Of a DNA stretch of 30,205 bases, positions 1 through 8,015 are shown one piece after another. The DNA comes from JBBDRW01 sp040905265. Its GTDB lineage: Bacteria > Bacteroidota > Rhodothermia > Balneolales > Balneolaceae. The stretch lies in NCBI GenBank assembly GCA_040905265.1, contig JBBDRW010000116.1, forward strand, positions 1 through 30,205. Direction: 5' to 3'. A program made the position numbers and the translations under genes. A model generated the notes under the pieces. It searched no databases and was not told the DNA's origin. It worked only from the letters and a program-made list of their open reading frames with translations. Position 1 is the stretch's first letter. The number at the start of each line of letters is the position of its first letter.

Positions 1-224
1 CTCTCCTGTTTCGCCAGAAAATACCGCATTGGCCTTCCAATAGATCTTGCCAACAGGACCTGCTGTCCCTTTTTGGCAACAATCGCAAATATACCGTCAA
101 TTTCACGGACTCGCTCCGGGTCTCCGGAGAGTACTCTCTCTTCCGCCTCCTCAGGTGTCATGTTAAATATCTGATTGTGTGATGCGTCCAGAAGATTGAC
201 GTAATCCGCTATCTGTTTGTCCAT
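1..224 (-). CDS. Asparagine-synthase-like protein, N-terminal fragment (runs off window)
   Basis: The minus strand is open from an ATG at 224 to the window edge, giving 74 residues with no stop. The peptide starts MDKQIADYVNLLDA and contains TPEEAEERVLSGDPERVREI, then IDGIFAIVAKKGQQVLLARS and GRPMRYFLAK. The pattern 'DG-F-A-V-A...V-LARS-GRPMRYF' is what I remember from the N-terminal, amidotransferase-like half of bacterial asparagine-synthase-related proteins; there is no N-terminal catalytic Cys. The frame stays open upstream to a stop at 354-356, so an ATG at 305 or a GTG at 341 are alternative starts; none has a clear ribosome binding site. The coding nature is convincing; the family is recalled, not searched. 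Confidence 0.5.
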   Translation of the reverse strand, partial: MDKQIADYVNLLDASHNQIFNMTPEEAEERVLSGDPERVREIDGIFAIVAKKGQQVLLARSIGRPMRYFLAKQE

Positions 225-456
225 TTTTGCTGTGTCTGATTCCTGTCTGATCGTGTACAGAAGGGTACCTGTTATCCCGCTTTCATGTCGATGCCATCCA
301 ACCATAACAATATCTTTCTTACTCAACTGATGTGCAACCACTGAGTCCCGGTTTCACCCAGACGTTTTCTCAGGACACCATGAGTTTTCTTGCAGACACT
401 ATCAATATTGGGCTATTTCTGCGGCCGGACAGTGTTTGGCCTGGTTTGAAACCGCC

Positions 457-517
457 AGGAGTCTGTCGGACTTAGGGCGCCGCCGCAGTAGATTCGACGT
501 AAGTCCGACAGACTCCT
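457..517. repeat. 18-bp perfect inverted repeat (hairpin, MITE/REP-like)
   Basis: AGGAGTCTGTCGGACTTA at 457-474 is answered by its exact reverse complement at 500-517, across a 25-base GC-rich spacer. As single-stranded DNA or RNA this would form an 18-bp stem. The stretch 225-795 otherwise holds no gene I can support. The arms look like terminal repeats of an insertion sequence or of a non-autonomous miniature element; no transposase gene is in the window. Confidence 0.75.
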
Positions 518-640
518 AGAATCGCAACTGCGCAGTATCCCTGTATCAGGGTGCTCATTCAGACTATTGTAACTTTTTAATTTGTTTAACATTTTCTGAG
601 GTGTCTGAATGGTATTCTTTTTAGAATCGCTGAACTCCTA

Positions 641-657
641 AAGTCCGACAGACTTCT
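641..657. repeat. Third copy of the inverted-repeat arm
   Basis: AAGTCCGACAGACTTCT at 641-657 repeats the right arm at 501-517 with one mismatch (TTCT for TCCT). It is inverted relative to the left arm at 457-473, so 457-657 could be a roughly 200-bp element with imperfect terminal repeats. A 9-bp direct repeat TAGAATCGC occurs just after the second arm (517-525) and again at 622-630 just before the third. Confidence 0.6.
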
Positions 658-795
658 GAAGTACACTTTGGTAATCCGGATCCTGACTGATCTGGTATCA
701 GTACAGCGGGCACCGGATATCGAATGAACGAGCAGACCCTGAAGAAGGTTTTACTGAAAATTGAATTGGATGCCTCTTAATGTTGTCATACTGAC

Positions 796-1908
796 GTGAA
801 TCTAGATCGAACTATTCCGTTGTTATCTCTGGTTGTTCTCCTTCTCTTTGCGATGATTGCAACCAACCCGGTACTCTTTACCTCCGATATGGAGCCAGAG
901 TTGTCAGATGATGAACGTATATATACAACGATGAGCTCATCTGAACCTGATCTGACTTCTGCAATACCAGAATTCTCTCTGGATGAGGTGACGGCTAACC
1001 TTGCTTCCATGGGCCCGATCAACAGCATCGTGATCCATCAAAATGGTGAGCAGGTGGTGGAGAGATATTTTAATGGAATGAACAGCAGCCGGACGCACAA
1101 TATTAAGTCTGCTTCGAAAAGTATTCTCTCTCTTCTGGTCGGTATTGCAATCGATAAAGGGTATTTGGAAGGAGTAGATCAGGAGATCGGAGAGTTTTTC
1201 CCCGAATATTTCAGTCAGAATCCGGACCCAGGCAAAGAATCCATTACTGTCGGAGATCTGCTGACCATGCGTTCAGGATTACAGTCCACCAGTGGCGGAA
1301 ACTACGGACGGTGGGTCTTGAGCAGAAACTGGGTCCACTATGCTCTTGACCGGCCACTTGTCGGAGAACCCGGTGTAGACCGGATTTATAGTACAGGGAC
1401 CACACATCTTTTGGGTGTCATACTCTCCAAAGCTTCCGGGATGAGCTTGCGGAATTTTGCAAACCGATACCTGTTTCAGCCGATGGGTGTTCGGCTTGGA
1501 GGGTGGGATCTGGACCCGAGTGGATATTATCTGGGCGGTAATAACATGGCTCTTCGGCCGGCTGATATGGTAAAAGTGGGACAACTTATGCTGAATGTCG
1601 GATCCTGGAACGGGGAACAACTGGTCTCGAAAGAGTGGGTGATCAGATCTGTCATTCCGGTTACCGGCCGGACGCGAGAAATAAACTACGGGTATCTCTG
1701 GTTCCGCCGGATGAGTGACGGGTATCATGAAATCTACGCCTGGGGGAACGGTTCCCAGTTTATCAAGATTATCCCTGAACTCGAAGCTGTCATTGTTGCA
1801 ACAACAAGAAGCCAGAGCGGGGCGACACGCGGCTATCGCAACCGTCTTATATCCGCCATTGATAGTGACATCATTCCCCATCTGGAACAGAGAGCTCAGT
1901 TCAACTGA
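796..1908 (+). CDS. Membrane-anchored serine hydrolase, beta-lactamase (class C/AmpC-like) family
   Basis: 370 residues from a GTG start. Residues about 8-23 form one hydrophobic segment, so the enzyme is probably anchored in or exported across the inner membrane. The penicillin-binding/beta-lactamase fold is indicated by the nucleophile motif S105-A-S-K108 in NIKSASKSILSLLVG, by the YST segment at 198-200 (IYSTGTTHLLG, where family members often have YSN), and by the C-terminal YAWGNGSQF in place of the HxG/KTG motif. Family members act as D-Ala-D-Ala carboxypeptidases, esterases or lactamases; the substrate cannot be told. The first ATG in frame (853) lies inside the hydrophobic segment, so the GTG is preferred although its ribosome binding site is poor. 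It directly precedes, and probably shares a transcript with, the TPR gene. Confidence 0.85.
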   Translation: MNLDRTIPLLSLVVLLLFAMIATNPVLFTSDMEPELSDDERIYTTMSSSEPDLTSAIPEFSLDEVTANLASMGPINSIVIHQNGEQVVERYFNGMNSSRTHNIKSASKSILSLLVGIAIDKGYLEGVDQEIGEFFPEYFSQNPDPGKESITVGDLLTMRSGLQSTSGGNYGRWVLSRNWVHYALDRPLVGEPGVDRIYSTGTTHLLGVILSKASGMSLRNFANRYLFQPMGVRLGGWDLDPSGYYLGGNNMALRPADMVKVGQLMLNVGSWNGEQLVSKEWVIRSVIPVTGRTREINYGYLWFRRMSDGYHEIYAWGNGSQFIKIIPELEAVIVATTRSQSGATRGYRNRLISAIDSDIIPHLEQRAQFN

Positions 1909-1965
1909 GTGAATCAGCTGTTGGTTGTGTTGACATTGAAATCAAAAAAGAGGGATTTCCTGTTC

Positions 1966-2898
1966 ATGTGGAGACGAAGAGAGTCCTGTAAATTCATCTG
2001 CATTACTTTTCTGACATTTCTGGTTATTGATTTGTCGGCCAAACCAGCCTCCGACTCTATCCCGGATATGGGTTGGCAGGCAGATGAGAGCTATGAAGAG
2101 CTGTTGCTGCTTGGTCTTGAATCGTTCTACCAGACTCGCTGGAATGAGGCAGATGACCGGTTTGACAGGCTGATTCAGATGGATCCGGAGGACCCCCGTG
2201 GGTATTTTTTTCAGTCAATGCTCCCTTTCTGGTCCTACTTTTTTGTTGAACAGAGTCGTGAACATGCCGACCGGTTTCTTGCAGTTGCGGAACAGGCTAT
2301 CGGTGTTGCAGAGAGGAGGCTGGAGCAGGTTCCGGAGGATACGCTTTCTGTAATGCTGCTAAGCGGACTCTACGGATACAAGAGCCTGGTGGAAGCAGGG
2401 GAGAACCGGTACCGAAAGGCAATATTGGATGGCCGGACCGGGTTTCAGTATACCCGTCAGTTGCTGGAACTTGAGGAAGTTCGGCCAGACGCCAGAATCG
2501 GGCGCGGAATGTATCACTATATGGTCGGGAGCGTACCGGGCGGCTTGAAATGGCTGGTGCGGCTATTCGGTTTGGAGGGGGATAAGGCGACCGGTTTTGA
2601 GGAGCTCAGGATTGCCGCCCAAACAGAGAGTTATGCGCGGGTGGATGCACAGCTGATACTTGCAACTCTCTATCAGAGGGAAGATCGCCCGCAGGAAGCC
2701 CTGCAGTATCTGAGACAGTTAACGCAAGAGTTCGAGCAGAATGTGATCTTCCTTTTTCAGCTTGCTGAAAGTCTGGAGATGTGTGCTCAGCCGGAGCTGG
2801 CAGCCGCTATTTTTCAGGATTTGGTACAGAGAGATCATCCCCGTTTCCCGGAATTGACCAGATTGAGCCGGGAACGGCTGAAACAGCTCTCGTCCTAA
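1966..2898 (+). CDS. Exported tetratricopeptide-repeat protein
   Basis: About 310 residues. The frame is open from a GTG at 1909, one base after the preceding stop, but the ATG at 1966 follows a purine-rich AGAGGG and begins MWRRRESCKFICITFLTF, a normal signal peptide, so I start there. The mature part is helical with TPR-like pairs: YQTRWNEADDRFDRLIQMDP near the N-terminus, a central region with MYHYMVGSVPGGLKWL, and YQREDRPQEALQYLRQL followed by LAESLEMCAQPELAAAIFQD near the C-terminus. TPRs are protein-protein scaffolds; no catalytic motif is visible. Its partner is unknown; the upstream serine hydrolase is the obvious candidate by position. It converges on the FKBP gene with only 30 bases between the stops. 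Confidence 0.8.
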   Translation: MWRRRESCKFICITFLTFLVIDLSAKPASDSIPDMGWQADESYEELLLLGLESFYQTRWNEADDRFDRLIQMDPEDPRGYFFQSMLPFWSYFFVEQSREHADRFLAVAEQAIGVAERRLEQVPEDTLSVMLLSGLYGYKSLVEAGENRYRKAILDGRTGFQYTRQLLELEEVRPDARIGRGMYHYMVGSVPGGLKWLVRLFGLEGDKATGFEELRIAAQTESYARVDAQLILATLYQREDRPQEALQYLRQLTQEFEQNVIFLFQLAESLEMCAQPELAAAIFQDLVQRDHPRFPELTRLSRERLKQLSS

Positions 2899-2928
2899 TC
2901 CGGGTAGCCGGATTTGACGAACCAGGGG

Positions 2929-3429
2929 TCAATTCAGAAATTCTGTCACCTCAACCTCATAATAGAGGATATCGTCTCTTAAATCGTAGTTGGGATTACT
3001 CGGTGAGACGTTTCCATATGCGTGGTTGGGCGGTACGACTATCAACCGACGTTCGCCTCTTTTCATGCCGGCCATCCCTTTTCGGGCACCTTCCGAGCCG
3101 AAATCATAGACCACAATGTTCTGTGGGGTTGTACGTGCATTGGTATAGGTGGAGGTAAGAATGGTCCCATCCTCTCTCCAGAATGTATAGAACATCCGTA
3201 CTTCGTCATATCCGGGTTGTACTTCGAATATTCCGCTCCCCTCTTCGATTACATAGTAGTGGAGCCCCGCCTCGAGGTTTACACGTTCCATGCCGGTCGT
3301 ATCCGACATGGCGGGTACGGTCGTATAATCCACTTCAAATGGGGCGCTGGATGTATCCTCCTCACACCCTGTATAGATCAGAAGGAGTGTAGCAGCTAGT
3401 AGCAGGTGTGTACTGAACGAGTGTTTCAT
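2929..3429 (-). CDS. FKBP-type peptidyl-prolyl cis-trans isomerase, lipoprotein
   Basis: 166 residues. The N-terminus is a signal peptide ending LLLIYTGC, with Cys22 the likely lipidated residue, so the protein would sit on the periplasmic side of a membrane. The FKBP domain fills the rest: GLHYYVIEEGSG, then a strand-turn region, KGMAGMKRGERRLIVVPP, AYGN, and a final strand ILYYEVEVTEF. These match the FKBP pattern in which G-M-K-x-G-E-R-R leads to P-x-x-x-A-Y-G. The family catalyses proline isomerisation during folding of exported proteins. It lies 86 bases downstream of tatC on the same strand, which suits a folding factor for the envelope. Confidence 0.9.
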   Translation of the reverse strand: MKHSFSTHLLLAATLLLIYTGCEEDTSSAPFEVDYTTVPAMSDTTGMERVNLEAGLHYYVIEEGSGIFEVQPGYDEVRMFYTFWREDGTILTSTYTNARTTPQNIVVYDFGSEGARKGMAGMKRGERRLIVVPPNHAYGNVSPSNPNYDLRDDILYYEVEVTEFLN

Positions 3430-3447
3430 AAATCGAAGATCATTGGT

Positions 3448-3481
3448 GTCCGCAGTCTCTTCTACTACGAAGGAGACGGAC
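3448..3481 (-). other. Intercistronic hairpin between tatC and the FKBP gene
   Basis: GTCTC at 3455-3459 pairs with GAGAC at 3473-3477, and GTCC at 3448-3451 with GGAC at 3478-3481, with a 3-base bulge. It falls in the 86-base gap ahead of the FKBP start. There is no T tract, so it is more likely a processing or attenuation structure than a terminator. Weak evidence. Confidence 0.3.
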
Positions 3482-3515
3482 GTTTAGTCTTATTAATTTG
3501 AAGTCATGCTGGACG

Positions 3516-4376
3516 TCACTCATCATCTCCGCTCATAGCGGCTTCGAACTCCTCTTCACGCTGTCTGTGAGCAACTTTACTTACCCAGATCGCAAGCTGA
3601 TAAAGTAGTACCAGTGGAATGCCGATCAACAACTGGGAGATCGGATCCGGCGGCGTAAGAAAAGCGGAGAGAATCAATGCACCGACTATAGCATGGCGGC
3701 GGTATTGCCGAAGCCCATCCGGCGTCACGAGGCCGATTCGAGAGAGAAAGTAACTGACTACCGGGATTTGAAAGATTATCCCGCAGCAGAGCACCCAGAG
3801 TGAAACAGAAATAAAGAAGTCGTTGATATTGAACTGGTTTGCAATAACATCCGAGATATTAAACTGGGCAAAGAATTGCACTGCAAACGGTACCAGGATA
3901 AAATATCCAAAGGAGACTCCAAGCATGAAAAACATGGTGATGAAACTGACGTTAAACGCCGTTCTCAGTTTCTGCCCTGTCTCAAGCGCTGGCTCGAGGA
4001 ACGCATATATCTGGTAGAATAGAATTGGTGATCCGATAATAATACCAGCAATGATCAGTGTCCCCCAGTAGGTGAAAAACTGTCCCGGAAGGGTAAGGTT
4101 GATCAATTCCAGGTCGACGGCATTCAGGGGCATGATCCGGTACATAATAAAATCGGCACGTGTAGGCCCCAGAATAACTTCATCTATGATGAAATCTGCA
4201 TAGAAGAATGCAACGATGACTCCGGTCAGGATGCCGAGAAGGCCTTTGATGATTCTCCATCGGAGCTCTTCCAGGTGATCCAGGAAGGACATCGAAGCTG
4301 TGGGATCCTCTTTCGGTGCCTTTGCACCGGGCAGATATTTCCCCATGATGCCCCGCAAGTTCTTCTTTTTACTCAT
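3516..4376 (-). CDS. tatC: Sec-independent protein translocase subunit TatC
   Basis: 286 residues with six hydrophobic segments. The family signature FLDHLEELRWRI is near residues 30-42, and the conserved ends are visible: PGQFFTYWGT before the second segment, YQIYAFLEPAL after it, and LSAFLTPPDPISQLLIGIPL between segments five and six. The loop between segments one and two is somewhat long. TatC is the receptor for twin-arginine signal peptides and exports folded proteins. No tatA or tatB is in the window, but a Tat-signal oxidoreductase is encoded at 26302. The start is 3 bases after the glyA stop, so the two are almost certainly co-transcribed and perhaps translationally coupled. The last 50 residues are charged and cytoplasmic. 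Confidence 0.95.
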   Translation of the reverse strand: MSKKKNLRGIMGKYLPGAKAPKEDPTASMSFLDHLEELRWRIIKGLLGILTGVIVAFFYADFIIDEVILGPTRADFIMYRIMPLNAVDLELINLTLPGQFFTYWGTLIIAGIIIGSPILFYQIYAFLEPALETGQKLRTAFNVSFITMFFMLGVSFGYFILVPFAVQFFAQFNISDVIANQFNINDFFISVSLWVLCCGIIFQIPVVSYFLSRIGLVTPDGLRQYRRHAIVGALILSAFLTPPDPISQLLIGIPLVLLYQLAIWVSKVAHRQREEEFEAAMSGDDE

Positions 4377-4379
4377 AGG

Positions 4380-5678
4380 TTACGCAGTAATAAAGTCGTA
4401 GAGAGGAAACTGATTGCACATGTCAAGTACTTCGACTCTGACATTTTTGATCGTCTCTTCACTGGTATGGTTCTGAACGATCCGGTCGATCAGCCGGGCA
4501 ACTCTTCTGAACTCATCTTCACCGAATCCACGCGTTGTCAGTGCCGGGCTCCCGATTCGGATACCGGAGGTGACAAACGGACTCTGATCGTCAAACGGTA
4601 CCATGTTTTTGTTGACGGTGATGGAGGCATTTTCGAGAGCCTCTTCCGCATCCTTGCCGGTAATACCTTTGTTACGCAGGTCCACCAGGATGAGGTGGTT
4701 GTCGGTTCCGCCACTCACCAGATTGTATCCCTGCTCCATAAACGTCTCTGCCATGGCATGTGCATTCTTCTGAACCTGTATCTGATACGACTTGAAGTCC
4801 TCTTGCAGCGCTTCGCCGAAGGCAACAGCTTTTGCGGCGATCACATGCATCAGAGGCCCTCCCTGAGTACCCGGAAAGACGGCTGAATCGAGAACTTCAC
4901 TCCAGTTCCTGGTGCGCCCCGATTTACGGGCGGTAACACCGAGCGTGTTTTCACCATCCTTGCCGACCAGCAGCATTCCTCCACGTGGCCCCCGCAATGT
5001 TTTGTGTGTGGTCGTCGATACAACGTGGCAGTGTGGGAGTGGGTCGTTGAGCAGGTCTGCAGCGATCAGGCCGGCAGTATGTGCCATATCCATCCAGAGG
5101 TACGCGCCTGCCTCATCGGCAATCTCACGGAATGCCTGATAGTCAAAATCACGGGGATAGGCGCTGGCCCCGATCGAGATCAGTTTCGGTTTCACTCTCA
5201 TCGCCTTTTCACGAACCTTGTTCAGGTCGATCCGGCCTGTATCCGGGTCTACCCTGTAAAATTCAGGCTTATAGGTCAAACCCGAGAAGTTAACCGGTGA
5301 TCCATGTGTCAGATGGCCTCCATGTGCAAGGTCAAGGCCGAGTAATGTATCACCCGGTTCCATAAAGGCCAGATAGATGGCAGCATTGGCGGATGCGCCG
5401 GAGTGTGGCTGTACATTCACCCAGTCGGCTCCAAAGAGTTTTTTAGCACGCTCTCTGGCCAGTTCTTCAGCAACATCAACAAATTCACAACCGCCGTAGT
5501 ACCGTTTGCCGGGATATCCCTCCGCATATTTGTTGGTCAGTGCGGTTCCCATCGCTTCGATGACAGCTCTGGACGCAAAGTTCTCCGAGGCGATAAGTTC
5601 AAAATTGTCATTCTGGCGACGGGTCTCTTTTTCAATACTGGAGTAGATCTCGGGATCCTGTTCTCTGAGCGATTTCAT
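4380..5678 (-). CDS. glyA: Serine hydroxymethyltransferase
   Basis: 432 residues, full length for the family. The enzyme converts serine and tetrahydrofolate to glycine and 5,10-methylene-tetrahydrofolate with pyridoxal phosphate, in the cytoplasm. The cofactor lysine is K226 in STTTHKTLRGPRGG; other family landmarks are NFELIASENFAS (residues 25-36), NKYAEGYPGKRYYGG (49-63), HSGASANAA (92-100) and DMAHTAGLIA (197-206). All are intact. It is 25 bases downstream of rpiB and 3 bases upstream of tatC on the same strand. An rpiB-glyA pairing is also known in other phyla, for example in Bacillus. Confidence 0.97.
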   Translation of the reverse strand: MKSLREQDPEIYSSIEKETRRQNDNFELIASENFASRAVIEAMGTALTNKYAEGYPGKRYYGGCEFVDVAEELARERAKKLFGADWVNVQPHSGASANAAIYLAFMEPGDTLLGLDLAHGGHLTHGSPVNFSGLTYKPEFYRVDPDTGRIDLNKVREKAMRVKPKLISIGASAYPRDFDYQAFREIADEAGAYLWMDMAHTAGLIAADLLNDPLPHCHVVSTTTHKTLRGPRGGMLLVGKDGENTLGVTARKSGRTRNWSEVLDSAVFPGTQGGPLMHVIAAKAVAFGEALQEDFKSYQIQVQKNAHAMAETFMEQGYNLVSGGTDNHLILVDLRNKGITGKDAEEALENASITVNKNMVPFDDQSPFVTSGIRIGSPALTTRGFGEDEFRRVARLIDRIVQNHTSEETIKNVRVEVLDMCNQFPLYDFITA

Positions 5679-5703
5679 GTACGGATTCAGGCGTTCTGGT
5701 TGG

Positions 5704-6141
5704 TTAGTCGTTGTTGGTATCTATTTTGTCAATTCTGCGCTGATGCCGGCCGCCTTCGAACGGGGTGTCGAACCATGCAGTTAGGATACGCCGGATCTCT
5801 CCCTCCTTCACAAACCGCCCTGGAAGGCAGAGAATGTTTGCGTTGTTATGCCGCCGGGTTAGAGCAGTGATCTCTTCATTATAGGTAATTGCTGCACGGA
5901 CGTGTGGATATTTGTTTGCTGTCATGCACATTCCCTGGCCGCTGCCGCATACAAGGATTCCAAACTCATGATCGCCGTCACTGATCTTCCTGGAAACCTG
6001 ATGTGCAAAGTCCGGATAGTCCACGGACTCTGGAGAGTGTGTACCAAAGTCGACCGGTGTATGTCCGAGCTCTTCAAGGACTTTCAGGGTGATTTTTTTT
6101 GCCTCATACCCTGCATGGTCGCTGGCTATAGGAATGATCAT
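5704..6141 (-). CDS. rpiB: Ribose-5-phosphate isomerase B
   Basis: 145 residues, the usual size. It interconverts ribose-5-phosphate and ribulose-5-phosphate in the pentose phosphate pathway. The LacA/RpiB fold is shown by SDHAGYEAK at residues 7-15, the catalytic-cysteine motif VCGSGQGM with C65, and RRHNNANILCLPGR near residue 96, which carries the conserved H-N. It is the first gene of the rpiB-glyA-tatC-FKBP run. The 193 bases upstream, towards the DUF4159 gene, hold no gene; an AT-rich stretch there at about 6145-6200 is the likely promoter region, but I see no clear consensus. Confidence 0.95.
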   Translation of the reverse strand: MIIPIASDHAGYEAKKITLKVLEELGHTPVDFGTHSPESVDYPDFAHQVSRKISDGDHEFGILVCGSGQGMCMTANKYPHVRAAITYNEEITALTRRHNNANILCLPGRFVKEGEIRRILTAWFDTPFEGGRHQRRIDKIDTNND

Positions 6142-6334
6142 CTATGGGTATTTTTTGTTTATAAACAGGGGTTAAATATCTCGAAAAAAACCGTCAGTAA
6201 AAAGGGTGGATTCAACTGCTCAAACCAACATGGCCGGTTGGTGAGGTTCCGGCTCTGCACGTTTCAGGGTGTCTGCGAAGCCTCGTGAGAGTGGAGAGGG
6301 TAATAACTCGTAATACGTGGCTGGCTGTGGCCTG

Positions 6335-7003
6335 TTATTGAGCAGATGTGAGCGCATATACGATCAGGTTAACTCCCATTTGCAGAGCTGCTTCCGATAC
6401 TTCTTGTGGGGGAGAGTGGACATCATACGCCCACCCGTCTGAAAGATTGGATTCGTAGGTGTAAAAGATGACCATCCTACCGTTGCGGAATAGCGCGTAC
6501 CCCCTGGGTGGCAGCCCGTCATGTTCATGTACTTTCGGGAGCCCGTCCGGCATGGAGTATGCCTGATGATATATCGGGTGATCAAAGGGGACTTCAATCA
6601 GCTCCTCCTCCGGATAGATTTGCCGGATCATCTCCCGGCTGTGCACATCCAATCCATAATCGTCGTCAATATAGAGAAAACCACCTCTCTCCAGCCATGA
6701 GCGAACATTGAGAATTTCCTGTTCATTCACCTGGATGGTTCCGTGCCCGGTCAAAAAAGCAAAGGGGTAGTTGTGAAGGTCACTGCTCCCTAACTGAACA
6801 TCATCATACGTGGGGGAGAGGTTAATCGGAATCTCTTCCCGGGCAAAGCGAATCAGGTTGGAGAGTGCAGATGGGTCGTTGTACCAGTCGCCGCCGCCGT
6901 TGTACTCGATTCGTGCGAGTCTGAAGTCACTCTCCTCCTGTGCCTGTACCGGACAGGAAGAGAGTATCATGGATAGAATGAAGAGGATGTAGATGGTTTT
7001 CAT
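6335..7003 (-). CDS. DUF4159 domain protein, exported
   Basis: 222 residues with a signal peptide (MKTIYILFILSMILSSCPVQAQ). The rest matches the DUF4159 pattern: RIEYNGGGDWYND near residue 31, then YPFAFLTGHG, a WLERGGFLYIDDDYG core near 103, FDHPIYHQAYSMPDGLPK, and GRMVIFYTYESNLSDGWA. DUF4159 has a class-I glutamine-amidotransferase-like fold in which GGFLYIDDDYG follows a key strand; catalytic activity is not established and I see no clear nucleophile. In many bacteria it is next to MoxR/DUF58/VWA genes, but none is present here. Function unknown. Confidence 0.85.
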   Translation of the reverse strand: MKTIYILFILSMILSSCPVQAQEESDFRLARIEYNGGGDWYNDPSALSNLIRFAREEIPINLSPTYDDVQLGSSDLHNYPFAFLTGHGTIQVNEQEILNVRSWLERGGFLYIDDDYGLDVHSREMIRQIYPEEELIEVPFDHPIYHQAYSMPDGLPKVHEHDGLPPRGYALFRNGRMVIFYTYESNLSDGWAYDVHSPPQEVSEAALQMGVNLIVYALTSAQ

Positions 7004-7111
7004 CTGATTTTAGTATCGCTGATTTCAGTTCGGGCGCCTGGATTCCAATTTCAATTGAGAACGGAGACGGCAGCGGAAATCATCTTCCAGGTTCAGCCGC
7101 GGAAGTCAGGC

Positions 7112-8014
7112 TCAAAACCCTTCCGGCCGGGTGATAAAGACCTGGATCGTATCTGTCGAGACACTTCCGAAGATACCAATCCCGCCTTCAACATTGTAGA
7201 TGACATTTGGTATCTCACCCGGAGAGAGGGTGGATCCTCCCAGTTGTACATCTTGTGAACGTATGAAGTCATAGGTATTTCGATCTACAGAGTTGGCAAC
7301 GATCGTGTTCATTCCATAGAAAGCAATTCCGATCCACGGATATCGAATATTGACTGAACCGTCGATATTCTGTTCAAAATTCTCTTCATTGATAAGCCCG
7401 GAGGAGTTTTTTTGCAATGAGGAGAGGGTACGGTCTCCATTCTCAAAAACATCGGCGTAGAAGGGTGTGAGGAACGACTCACCGGCATCCTCAACAATAG
7501 ATGTAAAAATATAGTAGTTCTGCCGGCCCGGATTCTCATTGGGTGAAAGGGTAACCTCCAGTTGTTCACCCTGATATACAAGGGCTTCGGGTATCTCGCC
7601 GATGATTGTAAATGTATCCGGCACAGTGGTAACGGCCCGTACCAGATCCGGGCCGGGAACATTTGTGACTTCAATTTCATAGGTCCGTCCGGACTGAATC
7701 CGGTGATTCCGATTTTCACTTCGATAGATGCCGGGCCGCTCCATCCGGTAGAAGAACGAGTTCTCGGCACTTCCGTCATCCCGGAGCAGGGAGATCGTAA
7801 TTTCTGCATTGACAATCACAGCACTCCCTTCCGTATAGAAGTCATCAACCCGGAGTGTCCTGCTTACCCGGACTTCCGGCAGCGTCTCTCCGGCTATCAG
7901 GTAGGACTCGATAACAATCATCTGGCGGTATTCACTCTGTTCGGTGAGTTCACAAGAGATCAGGACGGCCGGAATGACAAGCCATAGTAACTGTCGGAAT
8001 CGGATGTTCATCAT
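7112..8014 (-). CDS. DUF4249 lipoprotein, partner of the adjacent TonB receptor
   Basis: 300 residues. The signal peptide ends LLWLVIPAVLISC with Cys21 as lipidation site. The body fits DUF4249: an early YRQMIVIESYLIAGE strand, VRVSRTLRVDDFY, the VNAEITISLLRDDGS segment typical of this family, a YEIEVTN strand, and a C-terminal Ser/Gly-rich end with VEGGIGIFGSVS. These proteins are nearly always encoded with a TonB-dependent receptor; the receptor here (8016-10316) ends 1 base before this gene begins, so both are on one transcript. A role in capturing the receptor's substrate at the outer membrane is inferred from this pairing. The stretch 7004-7111 upstream of DUF4159 is empty. Confidence 0.85.
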   Translation of the reverse strand: MMNIRFRQLLWLVIPAVLISCELTEQSEYRQMIVIESYLIAGETLPEVRVSRTLRVDDFYTEGSAVIVNAEITISLLRDDGSAENSFFYRMERPGIYRSENRNHRIQSGRTYEIEVTNVPGPDLVRAVTTVPDTFTIIGEIPEALVYQGEQLEVTLSPNENPGRQNYYIFTSIVEDAGESFLTPFYADVFENGDRTLSSLQKNSSGLINEENFEQNIDGSVNIRYPWIGIAFYGMNTIVANSVDRNTYDFIRSQDVQLGGSTLSPGEIPNVIYNVEGGIGIFGSVSTDTIQVFITRPEGF

Positions 8015-8015
8015 G

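Noticed and set aside
724..780. 18-residue frame MNEQTLKKVLLKIELDAS
   Set aside because: Too short, no ribosome binding site; at best a remnant or leader peptide before the serine hydrolase.
6225..6241. CCAAC/GTTGG hairpin between the DUF4159 gene and rpiB
   Set aside because: Only 5 bp and no T tract; not distinguishable from chance.
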